Assembly: GCF_033472595.1 (NCBI RefSeq)
Contig: NZ_CP137642.1
Location: 1,178,001 to 1,242,000 of the forward strand
Length of the DNA: 64,000 bases
Source: Methanoculleus receptaculi
Lineage (GTDB): Archaea > Halobacteriota > Methanomicrobia > Methanomicrobiales > Methanoculleaceae
Reading direction: 5' to 3'
Of this stretch, positions 1-9,043 are shown in pieces. The notes below the pieces were generated by a model. The model searched no databases, was not told the origin of the DNA, and was given only the letters and a program-made list of their open reading frames with translations. Position 1 is the first letter of the stretch. Each line of letters starts with the position of its first letter. Made by a program: the position numbers and the translations under genes.

Positions 1-762
1 CCGCAGTTCTGGAGTCATGATCGGAGATGGCGCCTCCTCAAGCAGTTTCTGGTGCCGGCGCTGGATTGAGCACTCGCGGTCGTAGAGGTGGACGATGTGC
101 CCCGCCCCATCAGCAAGGATCTGGATCTCCAGATGGCGCGGCTTTTCGAGGTACTTCTCCACAAAGATGGTAGGGTCGCCAAACGTAGACTCTGCGATCC
201 TCCTCCCCTTCTCGATCGCCTCCTCGAGCTGGTCATCGTTCTCGACGATATGCATGCCGATACCGCCGCCGCCAGCGCTCGCCTTCACGATCACCGGGTA
301 GCCGATCTCGGCTGCGACCTTCCTCGCCTCATCGATGCTGGTGACACCCTCCGGGGTGCCTGGAAGAACAGGGACGCCGGCCTCCCGCATCATCCGTTTC
401 GACTCGATCTTTGAGCCCAGGATCTCGATCGTCTTCCAGGACGGGCCGATGAAAGTCAGACCCTCTTCCTCGACCAGTTTTGCAAACCCGGCGTTCTCGG
501 CGAGGAACCCATAGCCGGGGTGGATCGCCTCCGCCCCGCTCTTCTTCGCCACGTCGCAGATCCGCTCCTTGTTCAGGTAACTCTTCGAAGGGTGCGCCTC
601 CCCGACACAGAACGCCTCATCAGCGTACTGGACGTGAAGCGCATTCCTGTCGGGCTCAGAATAGATCGCAACCGTCTCGATGCCAAGCTCCCTGCAGGCA
701 CGCATGACCCGGATGGCGATCTCGCCACGGTTGGCGATAAGGATCTTGTCAAAGTAAGTCAT
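1..762 (-). CDS. pycA: Pyruvate carboxylase subunit A, biotin carboxylase (partial, N-terminal 254 residues)
   Basis: ATP-dependent carboxylation of biotin is the first half-reaction of pyruvate carboxylase, which supplies oxaloacetate to the incomplete TCA branch of methanogens. The visible part begins [19 protein letters not shown], the usual biotin carboxylase N-terminus. [10 protein letters not shown] lies near residues 81-90 and the glycine-rich ATP-grasp loop [11 protein letters not shown] near 160-170. [12 protein letters not shown] follows near 229-240. The frame is open to the window edge, so the C-terminal half is missing here. The gene follows pycB with a 14-bp gap and is surely cotranscribed. 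Biotin uptake and ligase genes upstream in the same direction fit a pyruvate carboxylase rather than acetyl-CoA carboxylase, which archaeal methanogens do not need for lipids. Confidence 0.93.
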   Translation of the reverse strand, partial: MTYFDKILIANRGEIAIRVMRACRELGIETVAIYSEPDRNALHVQYADEAFCVGEAHPSKSYLNKERICDVAKKSGAEAIHPGYGFLAENAGFAKLVEEEGLTFIGPSWKTIEILGSKIESKRMMREAGVPVLPGTPEGVTSIDEARKVAAEIGYPVIVKASAGGGGIGMHIVENDDQLEEAIEKGRRIAESTFGDPTIFVEKYLEKPRHLEIQILADGAGHIVHLYDRECSIQRRHQKLLEEAPSPIMTPELR

Positions 763-776
763 CGCGCAAACAGCCC

Positions 777-2537
777 TCACTCAATGATCATCAAAACATC
801 GCCGTTCTGCACAACGTCCCCCACATTCACAAAGATCTCCGTGACCCTTCCGTCGCGAGGGCTGGGGATGGGGTTCTCCATCTTCATAGCCTCGAGAACT
901 ATGAGTGTATCACCCTTCCGGACGGTGCCCCCCCGCTCGACCATAACCTTAAGGACCATCCCCTGCATGTTGCTCTTGACAGCGCCAGGGAGATCCCCGC
1001 GGGGTGGTGCCCCCCTTACCGGCTGCGCCGCTCCTGCAGCCAGAGGCTCGACCGCACCTCCATCCACGGTCATTATCCGGACAGAGAAGATCTCACCGTC
1101 CACCTCGACCTCCATGGAGTGCGGGATCCCCGCAATCCCCATCGGCGCAGCCTGCGGCACCTTGTCAGGGATAATCTCCTGCTTGCACTCGCCCCGGAGG
1201 AACGAAGGAGCGATGTTCGGATAGAGGATGTAGGTAAGAACATCCTCCTCCATGGAGATCAGACCCTGTTCCATCGCCTCCTTCTTCATCTTCTCATAGA
1301 TCGGTTCAAGCAGATCCGCCGGGCGAACGGTTATCGGGTCCTCATCACCTATGATCCGCCTCCTGATCTCCGGGCTGATCGGGGCCGGTGGGCGGCCGTA
1401 GAACCCGAGAACATAGTCCTTCACCTCACGGGTCACATTCTGGTAGCGCTCCCCGCCCATGAGGACGTTGAAGACCGCCTGGGTGCCCACAATCTGGCTT
1501 GTCGGTGTCACAAGCGGCGGGTAGCCGAGATCCTCCCTCACCTTTGGGATCTCGCGGAGCACCTCATCCAGGCGGTCGAGCGCGTCCTGCTCCTTGAGCT
1601 GCGAGACCAGGTTTGATATCATCCCGCCCGGGAGCTGGTAGATCAGAACATCCGAGTCGACCCGTTCGGAGATGGGGTTTAAGAGCGGTTCATATTTCCC
1701 ACGTATCTCGCGGCAGATGTTGCGGACTTTCCGCAGTTTGAAGAGGTCGATACCTGTATCGCGTGATGTTCCCGCAACGCTTGCGATGACGCTCTCCGTC
1801 GGAGGCTGCGAGGTGCCAAGAGCAAACGGCGACATCGCTGTATCAAGGATATCCACGCCGGCATCGATCGCCGCCTGGTAACTCATCGGAGCAACACCGC
1901 TCGTGCAGTGCGAGTGAAGACAGACCCTGACATCCGCCACACCCTTGATCCCGGTGATCAGGTCACGGGCATCGTGCGGCATGATCAGGCCGGCCATATC
2001 CTTGATGCAGATCGAATCACAGCCAAGCGAGTAGAGTTCCTCTGCCATACCGATGAAGCCCTCAACGGAGTGAACAGGGCTTGTCGTGTATGATATCGCA
2101 CCCTGGAGATGCGCCCCGACGTTCCTGACCTCCTCCATTGCTTTCTTCATATTCCGGATATCGTTCAGTGCATCAAACACCCGAAATATATCGACCCCGT
2201 TTCGCGCCGCCGCTTCAACAAACTTCTCCACCACATCATCAGGATAGTGTCGATAGCCCACGAGGTTCTGGCCGCGCAGGAGCATCTGGATTGGGGTGCG
2301 CTTCAGTTCGGCCTTCAGCGCTCGCAGGCGCTCCCAGGGGTCATCATTGAGAAACCTGATGCAGGTATCAAAGGTCGCCCCGCCCCAGGCCTCGACAGAG
2401 AAGAACCCCACATCATCGATGGCACGGGCAAGCGGGATCATATCCTCCGTCCGCAGACGGGTGGCAATGAGCGACTGATGGGCGTCCCTGAGCGTGGTAT
2501 CTGTGATATTGAGTGGACCTAAACTGGCAGCACACAT
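777..2537 (-). CDS. pycB: Pyruvate carboxylase subunit B (carboxyltransferase plus biotin carrier)
   Basis: Transfers the carboxyl group from biotin to pyruvate. The 586-residue product opens with the HMGL-like carboxyltransferase barrel ([17 protein letters not shown] near the N-terminus). It ends with a biotinyl domain whose [10 protein letters not shown] motif puts the biotinylated lysine near residue 552. The size fits separate-subunit archaeal PycB. I chose the ATG at 2537 because GAGGTG lies 9 bases upstream; a TTG at 2573 would add 12 unconserved residues. An oxaloacetate decarboxylase alpha subunit is the close alternative, but the adjacent biotin carboxylase subunit supports PycB. 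It lies directly downstream of the biotin transporter genes, so one message may encode cofactor supply and enzyme. Confidence 0.94.
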   Translation of the reverse strand: MCAASLGPLNITDTTLRDAHQSLIATRLRTEDMIPLARAIDDVGFFSVEAWGGATFDTCIRFLNDDPWERLRALKAELKRTPIQMLLRGQNLVGYRHYPDDVVEKFVEAAARNGVDIFRVFDALNDIRNMKKAMEEVRNVGAHLQGAISYTTSPVHSVEGFIGMAEELYSLGCDSICIKDMAGLIMPHDARDLITGIKGVADVRVCLHSHCTSGVAPMSYQAAIDAGVDILDTAMSPFALGTSQPPTESVIASVAGTSRDTGIDLFKLRKVRNICREIRGKYEPLLNPISERVDSDVLIYQLPGGMISNLVSQLKEQDALDRLDEVLREIPKVREDLGYPPLVTPTSQIVGTQAVFNVLMGGERYQNVTREVKDYVLGFYGRPPAPISPEIRRRIIGDEDPITVRPADLLEPIYEKMKKEAMEQGLISMEEDVLTYILYPNIAPSFLRGECKQEIIPDKVPQAAPMGIAGIPHSMEVEVDGEIFSVRIMTVDGGAVEPLAAGAAQPVRGAPPRGDLPGAVKSNMQGMVLKVMVERGGTVRKGDTLIVLEAMKMENPIPSPRDGRVTEIFVNVGDVVQNGDVLMIIE

Positions 2538-2593
2538 CGAATAATACACCTCGAAGGGCTGAGAAAATATCAATAAAGCCTTTCAAAAGTTCA

Positions 2594-3244
2594 TCATAAT
2601 AATATAAAAACGTCGCGAATGAGAAGGGCAGGCAAGAGGCTGAGTAAAAACGCGGATACCGATGCCAGAATCTCGTTTAAACTCGTCTGGAAACGCGGAC
2701 AGATTACTCCGCCCGCCGTGTAGCCCCTGATGGTGAGCAGCCGCGCAATCTCGTCGGCCCGCCGGATCTCCGTGATGACAAGAATGAGTGTGAGCGGCAC
2801 AATAGAGCGTAGACCGGGCCGGATCCCCTTCAACCTCATGGCAACCGCCACCTGCTCGATCTCCTCCCGGATAACCCCAAGACCGGCAAGCCCCATCTCG
2901 GCGATGAGCCCAATATCAAATCCTGTACGGGTCCCGAACGCCCAGACCGAGACGGCAAGCGCCTCGCCCTCCTCCGTCGCGGAATAAGCCCATGCCGCAA
3001 TAAGGAGGATCATACTCATCCTGGTGAAGTAGGAGAGTCCGTCGCCGCCACCCCATGCAGAGACGAGCGCTGTCAGGCCGATCATGGCAAAGAGGGGGAG
3101 GAGGACGCGGGGCCGCGGCAGGGCGTCTGTGCGCGGTGTCGCAGCCAGCCACCATATAAAAGCGCCAAACGCCCCCCAGACGCTCAAGAATGAGCCAAGC
3201 GAGAGGACGGTGAGAGAAAAAAACCTCAGTCGCGGATCCTGCAT
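2594..3244 (-). CDS. Energy-coupling factor transporter transmembrane subunit (EcfT/BioN type)
   Basis: A 216-residue membrane protein with about five hydrophobic segments. The C-terminal half carries the two arginine motifs typical of EcfT coupling helices: AMRLKGIRPG near residue 138 and IARLLTIRGY near residue 169. In this family the helices contact the ATPase pair. The start overlaps the end of the upstream ATPase gene by 19 bp, and pycB begins 57 bp downstream. With BioY and two ATPases in the same run, this looks like a dedicated biotin ECF transporter and not a shared module. The family is also annotated CbiQ, but no cobalt-specific component is present. Confidence 0.88.
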   Translation of the reverse strand: MQDPRLRFFSLTVLSLGSFLSVWGAFGAFIWWLAATPRTDALPRPRVLLPLFAMIGLTALVSAWGGGDGLSYFTRMSMILLIAAWAYSATEEGEALAVSVWAFGTRTGFDIGLIAEMGLAGLGVIREEIEQVAVAMRLKGIRPGLRSIVPLTLILVITEIRRADEIARLLTIRGYTAGGVICPRFQTSLNEILASVSAFLLSLLPALLIRDVFILL

Positions 3245-3924
3245 AACGCCTCACGTGCATCGGCGAGCCTGATGTTCTCCGGCCGCGCACCTCTCTCCAG
3301 GGCGCAGGCAAGGTATGCCGGGGCGTGCCGCCACGAGGGGATGGCCCCGGGAACGCTCCCGCGTTCGATCAGGGCGCCATCCTCCATCTCCCAGATGGCA
3401 TCCACCCGCGGGAGAACCGATTGTTCGTGCGAGAAGATGACCGTTATCCCGGACCAGCGCTCCTCGATCATGCTGCAGACCCATCTCTTTCTCTCGCAGT
3501 CCAGCGAACTGAACGGTTCGTCGAGCAGCAGCAGGTCGGGATCCCTGATGAACGCACAGGCCAGGGTTAGCCGTTTCAGTTCACCGCGGCTGAGGTGAAA
3601 TGGATCCTCGTCCGCCCGCTCTTCAAGGTCTGCAAGCGCAAGCACCTCATCCGGGGCGAGTCCCCAGGAAGCAGCCTCCCGCTCAACCGTCGGCGCTGTG
3701 ATCTGGTGTTCAGGGAACTGGAGCAGGAGCAGAACCGAGTTGACGCCCTGCCGTTGAACGGTGCCGCTGGCCGGGGTGATGAGACCCGCAAGCAGGATGG
3801 CAAGCGTCGATTTCCCGCTCCCCACCGGGCCGCTCACAATGTGGACGCCCTCATCGAAGGTGCCGTTTGCACGCAGGCAGAACCCATCACGTGAAAAGAC
3901 CACCTCTCCAACTTCAACCCTCAT
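3226..3924 (-). CDS. ECF transporter ATPase, second copy
   Basis: ABC-type ATPase of 232 residues that would power biotin import with its neighbour. Walker A GPVGSGKST is near residue 33, the signature region LSRGELKRL near residue 113 and Walker B LLLLDEPFSSLD near residue 131. The signature reads LSRGE rather than LSGGQ, a mild divergence suggesting specialisation in an asymmetric ATPase pair. The ATG overlaps the stop of the preceding ATPase gene by 4 bp (ATGA), so translation is probably coupled. It shares only family-level similarity with that neighbour, so the pair is an old heterodimer and not a recent duplication. Confidence 0.9.
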   Translation of the reverse strand: MRVEVGEVVFSRDGFCLRANGTFDEGVHIVSGPVGSGKSTLAILLAGLITPASGTVQRQGVNSVLLLLQFPEHQITAPTVEREAASWGLAPDEVLALADLEERADEDPFHLSRGELKRLTLACAFIRDPDLLLLDEPFSSLDCERKRWVCSMIEERWSGITVIFSHEQSVLPRVDAIWEMEDGALIERGSVPGAIPSWRHAPAYLACALERGARPENIRLADAREALCRIRD

Positions 3925-4592
3925 CCACGGAGCCTCCAGACTGTCGGGTAGTAGCAGGTTGTCTTGAGGACCTCAAAGACCTCTTCCGGAGTCCCCTTAT
4001 ACCGGACGCGGCCACCTTCCATGAAAATGACACAGTCTGCCAGTGCCGCGGCATCCATCGACTGAGTGCACCAGAGGATGTGAGCGGCCGGGCTCTGCTG
4101 CACCACCTGCCTGAGGCGTTCGGCTGTCATGGCATCCAGGTGAGAATCGGCCTCGTCAAGGAGAAGAACCTCGGGCTCGCCGGCACAGGCCGCAGCCAGC
4201 GCGGCCAGGGCCTTCTCACCGCCGGAGAGGGTGGATACCCTCTTTTCGAGGAGGTGGCCGATGCCGACCTGTGTCGCAGCCGCCCGGACGATCCTCTCCG
4301 TCTCCGGGCAGGGTTGGTGGCGGAACCTTGGCGTCGATGCGATCTCATCGTAGACCCGGGAGAAGAGCAGCGTCCGGTCAGGAAACTCCCCGACCCAGCC
4401 AACCCTCAGCGATGATGGCGATCGCCCCAGGATCCGGACCGTCCCGGTTCCGGGCTCATCGATCCCCGAGCAGACCTCAAGCAACGTTGTCTTTCCGCTG
4501 CCGTTTGGCCCAATGACGGCAATATGGCGTGAGTCCAGCATAAGATCCGGGATATCAAGCACCCGGTGCCTCAGATCGTTTATACGGATCAT
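3921..4592 (-). CDS. ECF transporter ATPase, first copy
   Basis: ABC ATPase of 223 residues, partner of the next gene in a probable heterodimer. Walker A GPNGSGKTT lies near residue 29, signature LSGGEKALAAL near residue 118 and Walker B EVLLLDEADSHLD near residue 138. The chosen ATG at 4592 overlaps the bioY stop as ATGA. The frame stays open for 40 codons further upstream, but that stretch lies inside bioY and has non-protein-like composition. The product lacks a membrane domain, consistent with the separate-subunit plan of ECF systems. Confidence 0.9.
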   Translation of the reverse strand: MIRINDLRHRVLDIPDLMLDSRHIAVIGPNGSGKTTLLEVCSGIDEPGTGTVRILGRSPSSLRVGWVGEFPDRTLLFSRVYDEIASTPRFRHQPCPETERIVRAAATQVGIGHLLEKRVSTLSGGEKALAALAAACAGEPEVLLLDEADSHLDAMTAERLRQVVQQSPAAHILWCTQSMDAAALADCVIFMEGGRVRYKGTPEEVFEVLKTTCYYPTVWRLRG

Positions 4593-5089
4593 GCCACCCG
4601 CTTCCCGATGGTGTATGCGGCCGCGGCCTTCACCACGTCGCCGACTATAAACGGCGCAACCCCGAGAAGGATCGCCTGAGGGATGGAGAGCGAGGCGGAG
4701 AAGGAGAGCCACGCAACACCGAAGACATAGGTGACTGCGGTCGCCGCAAACAGCCCTGACACACGGATTTTCGTGGATTTATGCTCGTAGGCAACTCCGG
4801 TGATGAGAGCAGCCGGGATGAAACCTACCAGAAACCCTCCGGTAGGCCCAAGGAGTATCCCGAGACCCGCTGCGCCGTTGTGAAAGACCGGGAGGCCGGC
4901 AGCGCCCAGCAGAACGTAGAGGGTAACCGGGATAACGCCGCAGCGTTTCATGACGATGCCAGCAAGAAGCACAAATAGGGTCTGGAGGGTGAGCGGGACC
5001 GGCGGCAGCGGAATGGAGAGCCAGCTCCCCGCAGCGATCAACGCGATAAACGTGCCACTGAGGGCAAGAATCCTGGCCCGCCTGATCAT
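4589..5089 (-). CDS. bioY: Biotin transporter substrate-binding subunit BioY
   Basis: S component of the biotin ECF transporter, 166 residues with about six hydrophobic helices. The BioY hallmark PLPPVPLTLQTLFVLLAG is near residue 27. The glycine-rich stretch LLGAAGLPVF and GPTGGFLVGF follow near residues 60 and 82, matching the family's biotin-binding side. GGAGGG precedes the ATG by about 7 bases. The ECF ATPases and EcfT follow with overlapping starts. No biotin synthesis genes are in the window, so salvage feeding the neighbouring BirA and pyruvate carboxylase is the simplest reading. Confidence 0.95.
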   Translation of the reverse strand: MIRRARILALSGTFIALIAAGSWLSIPLPPVPLTLQTLFVLLAGIVMKRCGVIPVTLYVLLGAAGLPVFHNGAAGLGILLGPTGGFLVGFIPAALITGVAYEHKSTKIRVSGLFAATAVTYVFGVAWLSFSASLSIPQAILLGVAPFIVGDVVKAAAAYTIGKRVA

Positions 5090-5129
5090 CTCAACCCTCC
5101 CATAATGAGACGGATGGCAATAAAAATCC

Positions 5130-5149
5130 TGTCAACAAAAAAATAGACA
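5130..5149. promoter_or_regulatory. Imperfect inverted repeat upstream of bioY, possible biotin operator
   Basis: TGTCAAC and ATAGACA flank six A bases; five of seven positions pair as an inverted repeat. It sits in the 77-bp gap between birA and bioY, about 40 bp before the bioY start. The upstream gene encodes a BirA with a DNA-binding domain, and such BirA proteins repress biotin genes. The arms are not a clean match to the known bacterial BirA box, so this is only a candidate. Confidence 0.25.
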
Positions 5150-5166
5150 GATGGTTGAGAGGATGA

Positions 5167-6153
5167 TCAGATCTGGAAACAGTCCCCGGCTATTACTCTC
5201 TCAATCTTTCCGTTATCCTTTCTGATGATGAGGGCACCGTGTTCATCGATATCTATAGCCTCGCCGGAGAAGGTCTTGTTGACCGTCCGGATGGCTACCC
5301 GGCGATCGAGCGTCAGGGAGAGGCTCTTCCACTCGCGGATGACGGACTCGTACTCCCCGTCATCGAGCTGCATGTAGCGCAGCTCAAACTCGCGCAGGAT
5401 CCGGGCTAAGAGCGAGACACGATCAACCGGGTGACCGACCTCTGCCGCGAGAGTCGTCACGGTCTCCCTCAGCGGCGGCGAGAGTTCATCCAGGGCGACG
5501 TTTGCGTCTATCCCCATCCCCAGGAGGGCGTAATGAACCGTGTCGGCCTCAGCAGAGATCTCCAGGAGCAGGCCCGCGACCTTCTTGTCGCCGATGAAGA
5601 TGTCGTTTGGCCACTTGATGAGTGCGCTGAGGTCATACTCCTTGCGGATGGCACGGGCGATCGCGATCGACCCGGCCATGGTGATCATGAAGAGGTGATC
5701 GAGCGGGATCCTCGGTTTCAAGATTATGGTGGCCCAGATCCCGCCGGCAGGTGAGACCCAGGCGCGCCCGAGCCTCCCCACCCCACCGGTCTGCTCCTCT
5801 GCAATGATCACCATACCATGCAGTTTCTCCGGATCAGTCTCGGCAATAAGCCTTTTTGCAACCCAGCCAGTGGAGGCAGTGCGATCAAAGTGGCGGATCT
5901 GCCTGCCTATGACCCTTGTGCGCAGTTTCTTGGTGAGTTCATATGGAAGAAGCTGATCGGTCCTGGCCTCCAGGCGGTAGCCTTCCGCCCGTGATGATGA
6001 TATACGGTATCCCAGTCGCCGGAGTTCGCGTATCTGCTTCCAGACAGCCGATTGACTGATCCCCAGGTGCTCTGCAATCTCTTCACCCGAGATCGGGCCG
6101 GGCGACTCTTCAAGAATCTTCAGGACTCTGATTGCCGTTTCGTTCATGTCCAT
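5167..6153 (-). CDS. birA: Biotin--[pyruvate carboxylase] ligase with N-terminal repressor domain
   Basis: Activates biotin with ATP and attaches it to the PycB lysine. The 328-residue protein starts with a winged helix-turn-helix (ISGEEIAEHLGISQSAVWKQIREL, near residues 20-43), typical of BirA forms that also repress biotin genes. The ligase domain has GGVGRLGRAW near residue 121 and the catalytic-site KWPNDIF near residue 179, then a small C-terminal domain. The ATG at 6153 overlaps the stop of the DUF2111 gene as TAATG, with AAAGGT just upstream. bioY follows after a 77-bp gap that may hold an operator. The enzymatic role is secure; the repressor role is inferred from the domain. Confidence 0.95.
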   Translation of the reverse strand: MDMNETAIRVLKILEESPGPISGEEIAEHLGISQSAVWKQIRELRRLGYRISSSRAEGYRLEARTDQLLPYELTKKLRTRVIGRQIRHFDRTASTGWVAKRLIAETDPEKLHGMVIIAEEQTGGVGRLGRAWVSPAGGIWATIILKPRIPLDHLFMITMAGSIAIARAIRKEYDLSALIKWPNDIFIGDKKVAGLLLEISAEADTVHYALLGMGIDANVALDELSPPLRETVTTLAAEVGHPVDRVSLLARILREFELRYMQLDDGEYESVIREWKSLSLTLDRRVAIRTVNKTFSGEAIDIDEHGALIIRKDNGKIERVIAGDCFQI

Positions 6154-6596
6154 TACCTTTTCGCTGCAGGTGACTCGGTCGGGAGCGGGCATGGATCCTC
6201 GCCGCAGACCTCTCTCCGGATCGCCGAGGCCTGCTCCATGAAATCCGCCAGATCGAAGATCCCGGTCAGGTCAACTATACCGATTGCAGCGATGGCACTG
6301 CCCTCCCCGTCCTTTATCGGTGCCACCACCACCGGGGTCCCCTTGTAAGGCCCACTCTCCGGTCGGACCCGTTTTGTGACGTTCCCGGCGAGCACCGCCT
6401 CGAGAACCGGGCCGGTGTAGGCGGTGTCGATAACCCTCCCCTCTTCGAGACGAACGCCCGGATTATCACGTGACCGTGCCGTGACGGGCAGCCGGTTGAG
6501 CAGTTCGTGGATGCACGCCGCAAGCGGGGCGAGATCGCGTGCACCTGAAGACGCGGAGATGACGTATTGATCCATGGCCGTATCCATACTCTTCAT
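6153..6596 (-). CDS. DUF2111 family protein
   Basis: A 147-residue soluble protein of the methanogen-associated DUF2111 family. The recognisable core runs from YVISASSGARDLAPLA through GPVLEAVLAGNV and GPYKGTPVVVAPIKDGEG to AAIGIVDLTGIFDLADFM. The pattern of a conserved glycine-rich sheet resembles small ligand-sensing domains, but no function is established. The ATG at 6596 is the first plausible start; internal ATGs at 6587 and 6575 are possible. The stop overlaps the birA start as TAATG. This tight coupling makes a role near biotin or protein modification worth testing, but that is inference. Confidence 0.83.
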   Translation of the reverse strand: MKSMDTAMDQYVISASSGARDLAPLAACIHELLNRLPVTARSRDNPGVRLEEGRVIDTAYTGPVLEAVLAGNVTKRVRPESGPYKGTPVVVAPIKDGEGSAIAAIGIVDLTGIFDLADFMEQASAIRREVCGEDPCPLPTESPAAKR

Positions 6597-6606
6597 CACG
6601 GTTGAT

Positions 6607-7185
6607 CTAAAATAAGGTTTCCCTATCAGCGCACGAGAAGTTCGCCAAAAATTCTCGTGATGGGTATTCATGGACGCTGGTGACCAGGATCACACCGTCA
6701 CCGGTCTCCTTCATGATCAGGACGGTCTCCCCGGCCGGTGTGGCGGCAAGAGTCTTCCCGCCGTGTGATGGAAACGTTCCATCGCACTCGACAGCGTCCA
6801 GATCGTAGCCTGAGAGGAGGGTGTTGTAAGGGCTATCAGCGGTAAACCGGACGGCGCGGGGGCCGTAGGAATGCAGATACGTCACCGGGATGGGTAGCCA
6901 GTCGTAGGTGTTCTGATGGGGAGATGCTGCACCAAAGACCAGTATCCTCCCCCCTCTCTCGACGAAACGCTCAATCCGATCGCTTGAGGCCCGCAGAGCC
7001 GGCAGGAGTTTTGAGTATGCGGGATTCGCAAACCCTGTAGGCACGATCAGCGCTGCAAAACTGCCGCGCCAGAACGGTGTTGCAAGCATGTGCGGGGTGA
7101 CCGTCTCACAGGATGCACCGCAGTCCTCGATCAGCCGCGAGAAGACAAGAGGTGTATCCCAGAGCAGCCCGACTCTGCAGGTCAT
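6607..7185 (-). CDS. Uncharacterised protein with glutamine amidotransferase-like fold
   Basis: A 192-residue protein beginning MTCRVGLLWDTPLVFSRL. Alternating beta-alpha segments (FAALIVPTGFANPAYSKL, then IERFVERGGRILVFGA) look like a class I glutamine amidotransferase or ThuA-like fold. No clear nucleophile-elbow cysteine is seen at the expected position, so amidotransferase activity is doubtful. The start overlaps the rtcB stop as ATGA, so translation is probably coupled to the RNA ligase. DUF2111 follows 11 bp downstream. I do not recognise a named family; the fold call is moderate and the function unknown. Confidence 0.68.
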   Translation of the reverse strand: MTCRVGLLWDTPLVFSRLIEDCGASCETVTPHMLATPFWRGSFAALIVPTGFANPAYSKLLPALRASSDRIERFVERGGRILVFGAASPHQNTYDWLPIPVTYLHSYGPRAVRFTADSPYNTLLSGYDLDAVECDGTFPSHGGKTLAATPAGETVLIMKETGDGVILVTSVHEYPSREFLANFSCADRETLF

Positions 7186-8618
7186 CCCTTGATCACCCCC
7201 AGCGGTTCCAGCCTGGCAACGATCGCGGAGAGGCCTGCTTCGTGCACCACACGGACAACCTCCTGGCTTGGTTTGTAGGCCTGGGGCGCCTCCTCCGCGA
7301 TGGCCGCATCGCTGTGCGCACGTACCACGATCCCTTCCCCTGCCAGTTGTTCCCGGACATCCCTCCCGAGAACCTCCTTCTTCACCTTCGACCTGCTGAG
7401 CACGCGGCCGGCGCCGTGGCAGGTGCTGCCCCACGTCTTCTGCATCGCGGTCGTTGTGCCGCAGAGGAGGTAGGAGGGTGTTCCCATGCTGCCGGGGATG
7501 ATCACAGGCTGGCCGACCGCGGCGTATTCCCGGGGTATCTCCAGGGTTTTCGGCCCGAAAGCGCGTGTTGCACCCTTGCGGTGGACACAGACCTCTGTAA
7601 GTCTACCATCGATCTCGTGGCGCTCGAACTTGGCGACGTTATGGGCGACGTCGTAGACAGGCTGCATCTCGTCATACTCGATCCCGAACAGTTTTGCAAA
7701 TACGTTCCTGGCCTCGTGCATGATCACCTGCCGGTTTGCCCAGGCATAGTTTGCAGCGCAGACCATCCCGCCGTAGTAGCCCCGCCCCTCAGGGGAGTCG
7801 ATTGGAGCGCAGGCAAGCTGGCGGTCAGGGAGGTGTATGCGGTATTTGCTGAGCGCCGCCTCGAGGTTTCGGAGGTGATCGGTTGCAACCTGGTGGCCAA
7901 GCCCGCGTGAACCGCAGTGAACCATGAAACAGACCTGTCCCTCTTTGAGCCCGAAGGTCTCTGCTGCAGCAGGGTCAAGAATCTCGCGCACCGCCTGAAC
8001 CTCCAGGAAATGGTTTCCCGCGCCGAGCGTCCCGAGTTGCGGCACGCCGCGCTGGCGTGCCTTCGAACTGACCGCGTCGGGGTCAGCCCCGCTCATCGCG
8101 CCCTCCGCTTCACAGCGGGCGAGATCGGCCTCTGTGCCGAACCCGCGCTCGACTGCCCAGCGCGCGCCATCGACCATAACCCTGGTGAGATCCTTATTTG
8201 ATATCCGCAGGCTGCTCTTTGCCCCGACGCCTGTAGGTATTGCGGCAAAGAGCCTCTCGATCAGTTCACGTCTCTTCCCGGCAAGGTCAGCACGGGTCAG
8301 GGGTGTTGTGATCAGACGGACACCGCAGTTGATATCAAACCCGACCCCGCCGGGGGATATGACGCCTTCAGTCATATCGAATGCGGCGACCCCACCTATG
8401 GGAAACCCGTATCCCCAGTGGATGTCAGGCATGGCAAGCGAGTGCTTCACGATTCCAGGCATCGTCGCGACGTTTGCGACCTGTCGCACCGCACCCTCTT
8501 CAAGCGTTTCGGCGAGCGCTTCCGAGAGGAAGAAACGTCCCGGGACGCGCATGCCCGGGACGTAACCGATCGGGATCTCCCACTCGAGGTCGCCAACCCT
8601 ATTGATTCCGGCAAGCAT
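7182..8618 (-). CDS. rtcB: tRNA-splicing ligase RtcB
   Basis: GTP- and manganese-dependent RNA ligase that joins tRNA halves after intron removal and heals broken RNA. The 478-residue length and residues match archaeal RtcB. DINCGVR places the metal cysteine at 98, GAGNHFLE the histidine at 203 and VHCGSRGLGHQ a histidine at 234. HNVAKFE gives a histidine at 326, and CHGAGR places the histidine that carries GMP at 401. No intein interrupts it, although RtcB is often an intein host. GGGAG precedes the ATG by about 9 bases. Its activating partner archease lies 14 bp upstream. Confidence 0.97.
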   Translation of the reverse strand: MLAGINRVGDLEWEIPIGYVPGMRVPGRFFLSEALAETLEEGAVRQVANVATMPGIVKHSLAMPDIHWGYGFPIGGVAAFDMTEGVISPGGVGFDINCGVRLITTPLTRADLAGKRRELIERLFAAIPTGVGAKSSLRISNKDLTRVMVDGARWAVERGFGTEADLARCEAEGAMSGADPDAVSSKARQRGVPQLGTLGAGNHFLEVQAVREILDPAAAETFGLKEGQVCFMVHCGSRGLGHQVATDHLRNLEAALSKYRIHLPDRQLACAPIDSPEGRGYYGGMVCAANYAWANRQVIMHEARNVFAKLFGIEYDEMQPVYDVAHNVAKFERHEIDGRLTEVCVHRKGATRAFGPKTLEIPREYAAVGQPVIIPGSMGTPSYLLCGTTTAMQKTWGSTCHGAGRVLSRSKVKKEVLGRDVREQLAGEGIVVRAHSDAAIAEEAPQAYKPSQEVVRVVHEAGLSAIVARLEPLGVIKG

Positions 8619-8632
8619 ATGGAATAACTCCC

Positions 8633-9040
8633 TCAGACATCAAGTATGATCTCAACCACATAACCCTCTTCCTCTCTCCTGATCTCAAGCCCGGAGTAGG
8701 AAACACCCTTGATGAGCGTCCCGCCCGAGTGACGGTCAGGATCGAACGGCTCGCCCCCCAGAACCGCGGTGAGGCCGGTGCCCTTGATCTGGACATCAAA
8801 GGTGCAGAAGACGAGATTCTCAACATCGGTGATGAAGAGCAGTTCCGAGAGGTAGTCAAACAGCAGGGATTCGAGGTTCTCCGCCTCGAGTTCGATCCTT
8901 CGCTCGACACCCCTGTCCTTGCAGCGTCCATACATCGCCTGGAAGATCGCCCTGCCCGCCTCGGCAAAGATCTCCTCCAGGGTCGCGCCCCGCACCCGCA
9001 GACGGAGATCGGCGGTGTGCTCCAGCTCATCAAAACTCAT
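8633..9040 (-). CDS. Archease, RtcB activator
   Basis: A 135-residue acidic protein that speeds RtcB guanylation and turnover. It shows the archease pattern: FDELEHTADLRLRVRG at the N-terminus with conserved acidic residues, LLFDYLSELLFITD in the middle and the C-terminal GYVVEIILDV. In known archeases the metal-binding aspartates are at the early HTAD motif and at the final D near the C-terminus; both are present. It lies 14 bp upstream of rtcB and 3 bp downstream of a small unknown gene. Confidence 0.95.
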   Translation of the reverse strand: MSFDELEHTADLRLRVRGATLEEIFAEAGRAIFQAMYGRCKDRGVERRIELEAENLESLLFDYLSELLFITDVENLVFCTFDVQIKGTGLTAVLGGEPFDPDRHSGGTLIKGVSYSGLEIRREEEGYVVEIILDV

Positions 9041-9043
9041 GAT

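Noticed and set aside
1119-2522. Plus-strand frames opposite pycB
   Set aside because: Antisense shadows without domain resemblance; pycB has strong motifs.
2594-5089. Cobalt or nickel importer
   Set aside because: The ATPase and EcfT genes alone would allow CbiMNQO naming, but BioY is the only substrate-binding subunit present.
7182-8618. Intein in rtcB
   Set aside because: Active-site motifs are contiguous and the length is normal.
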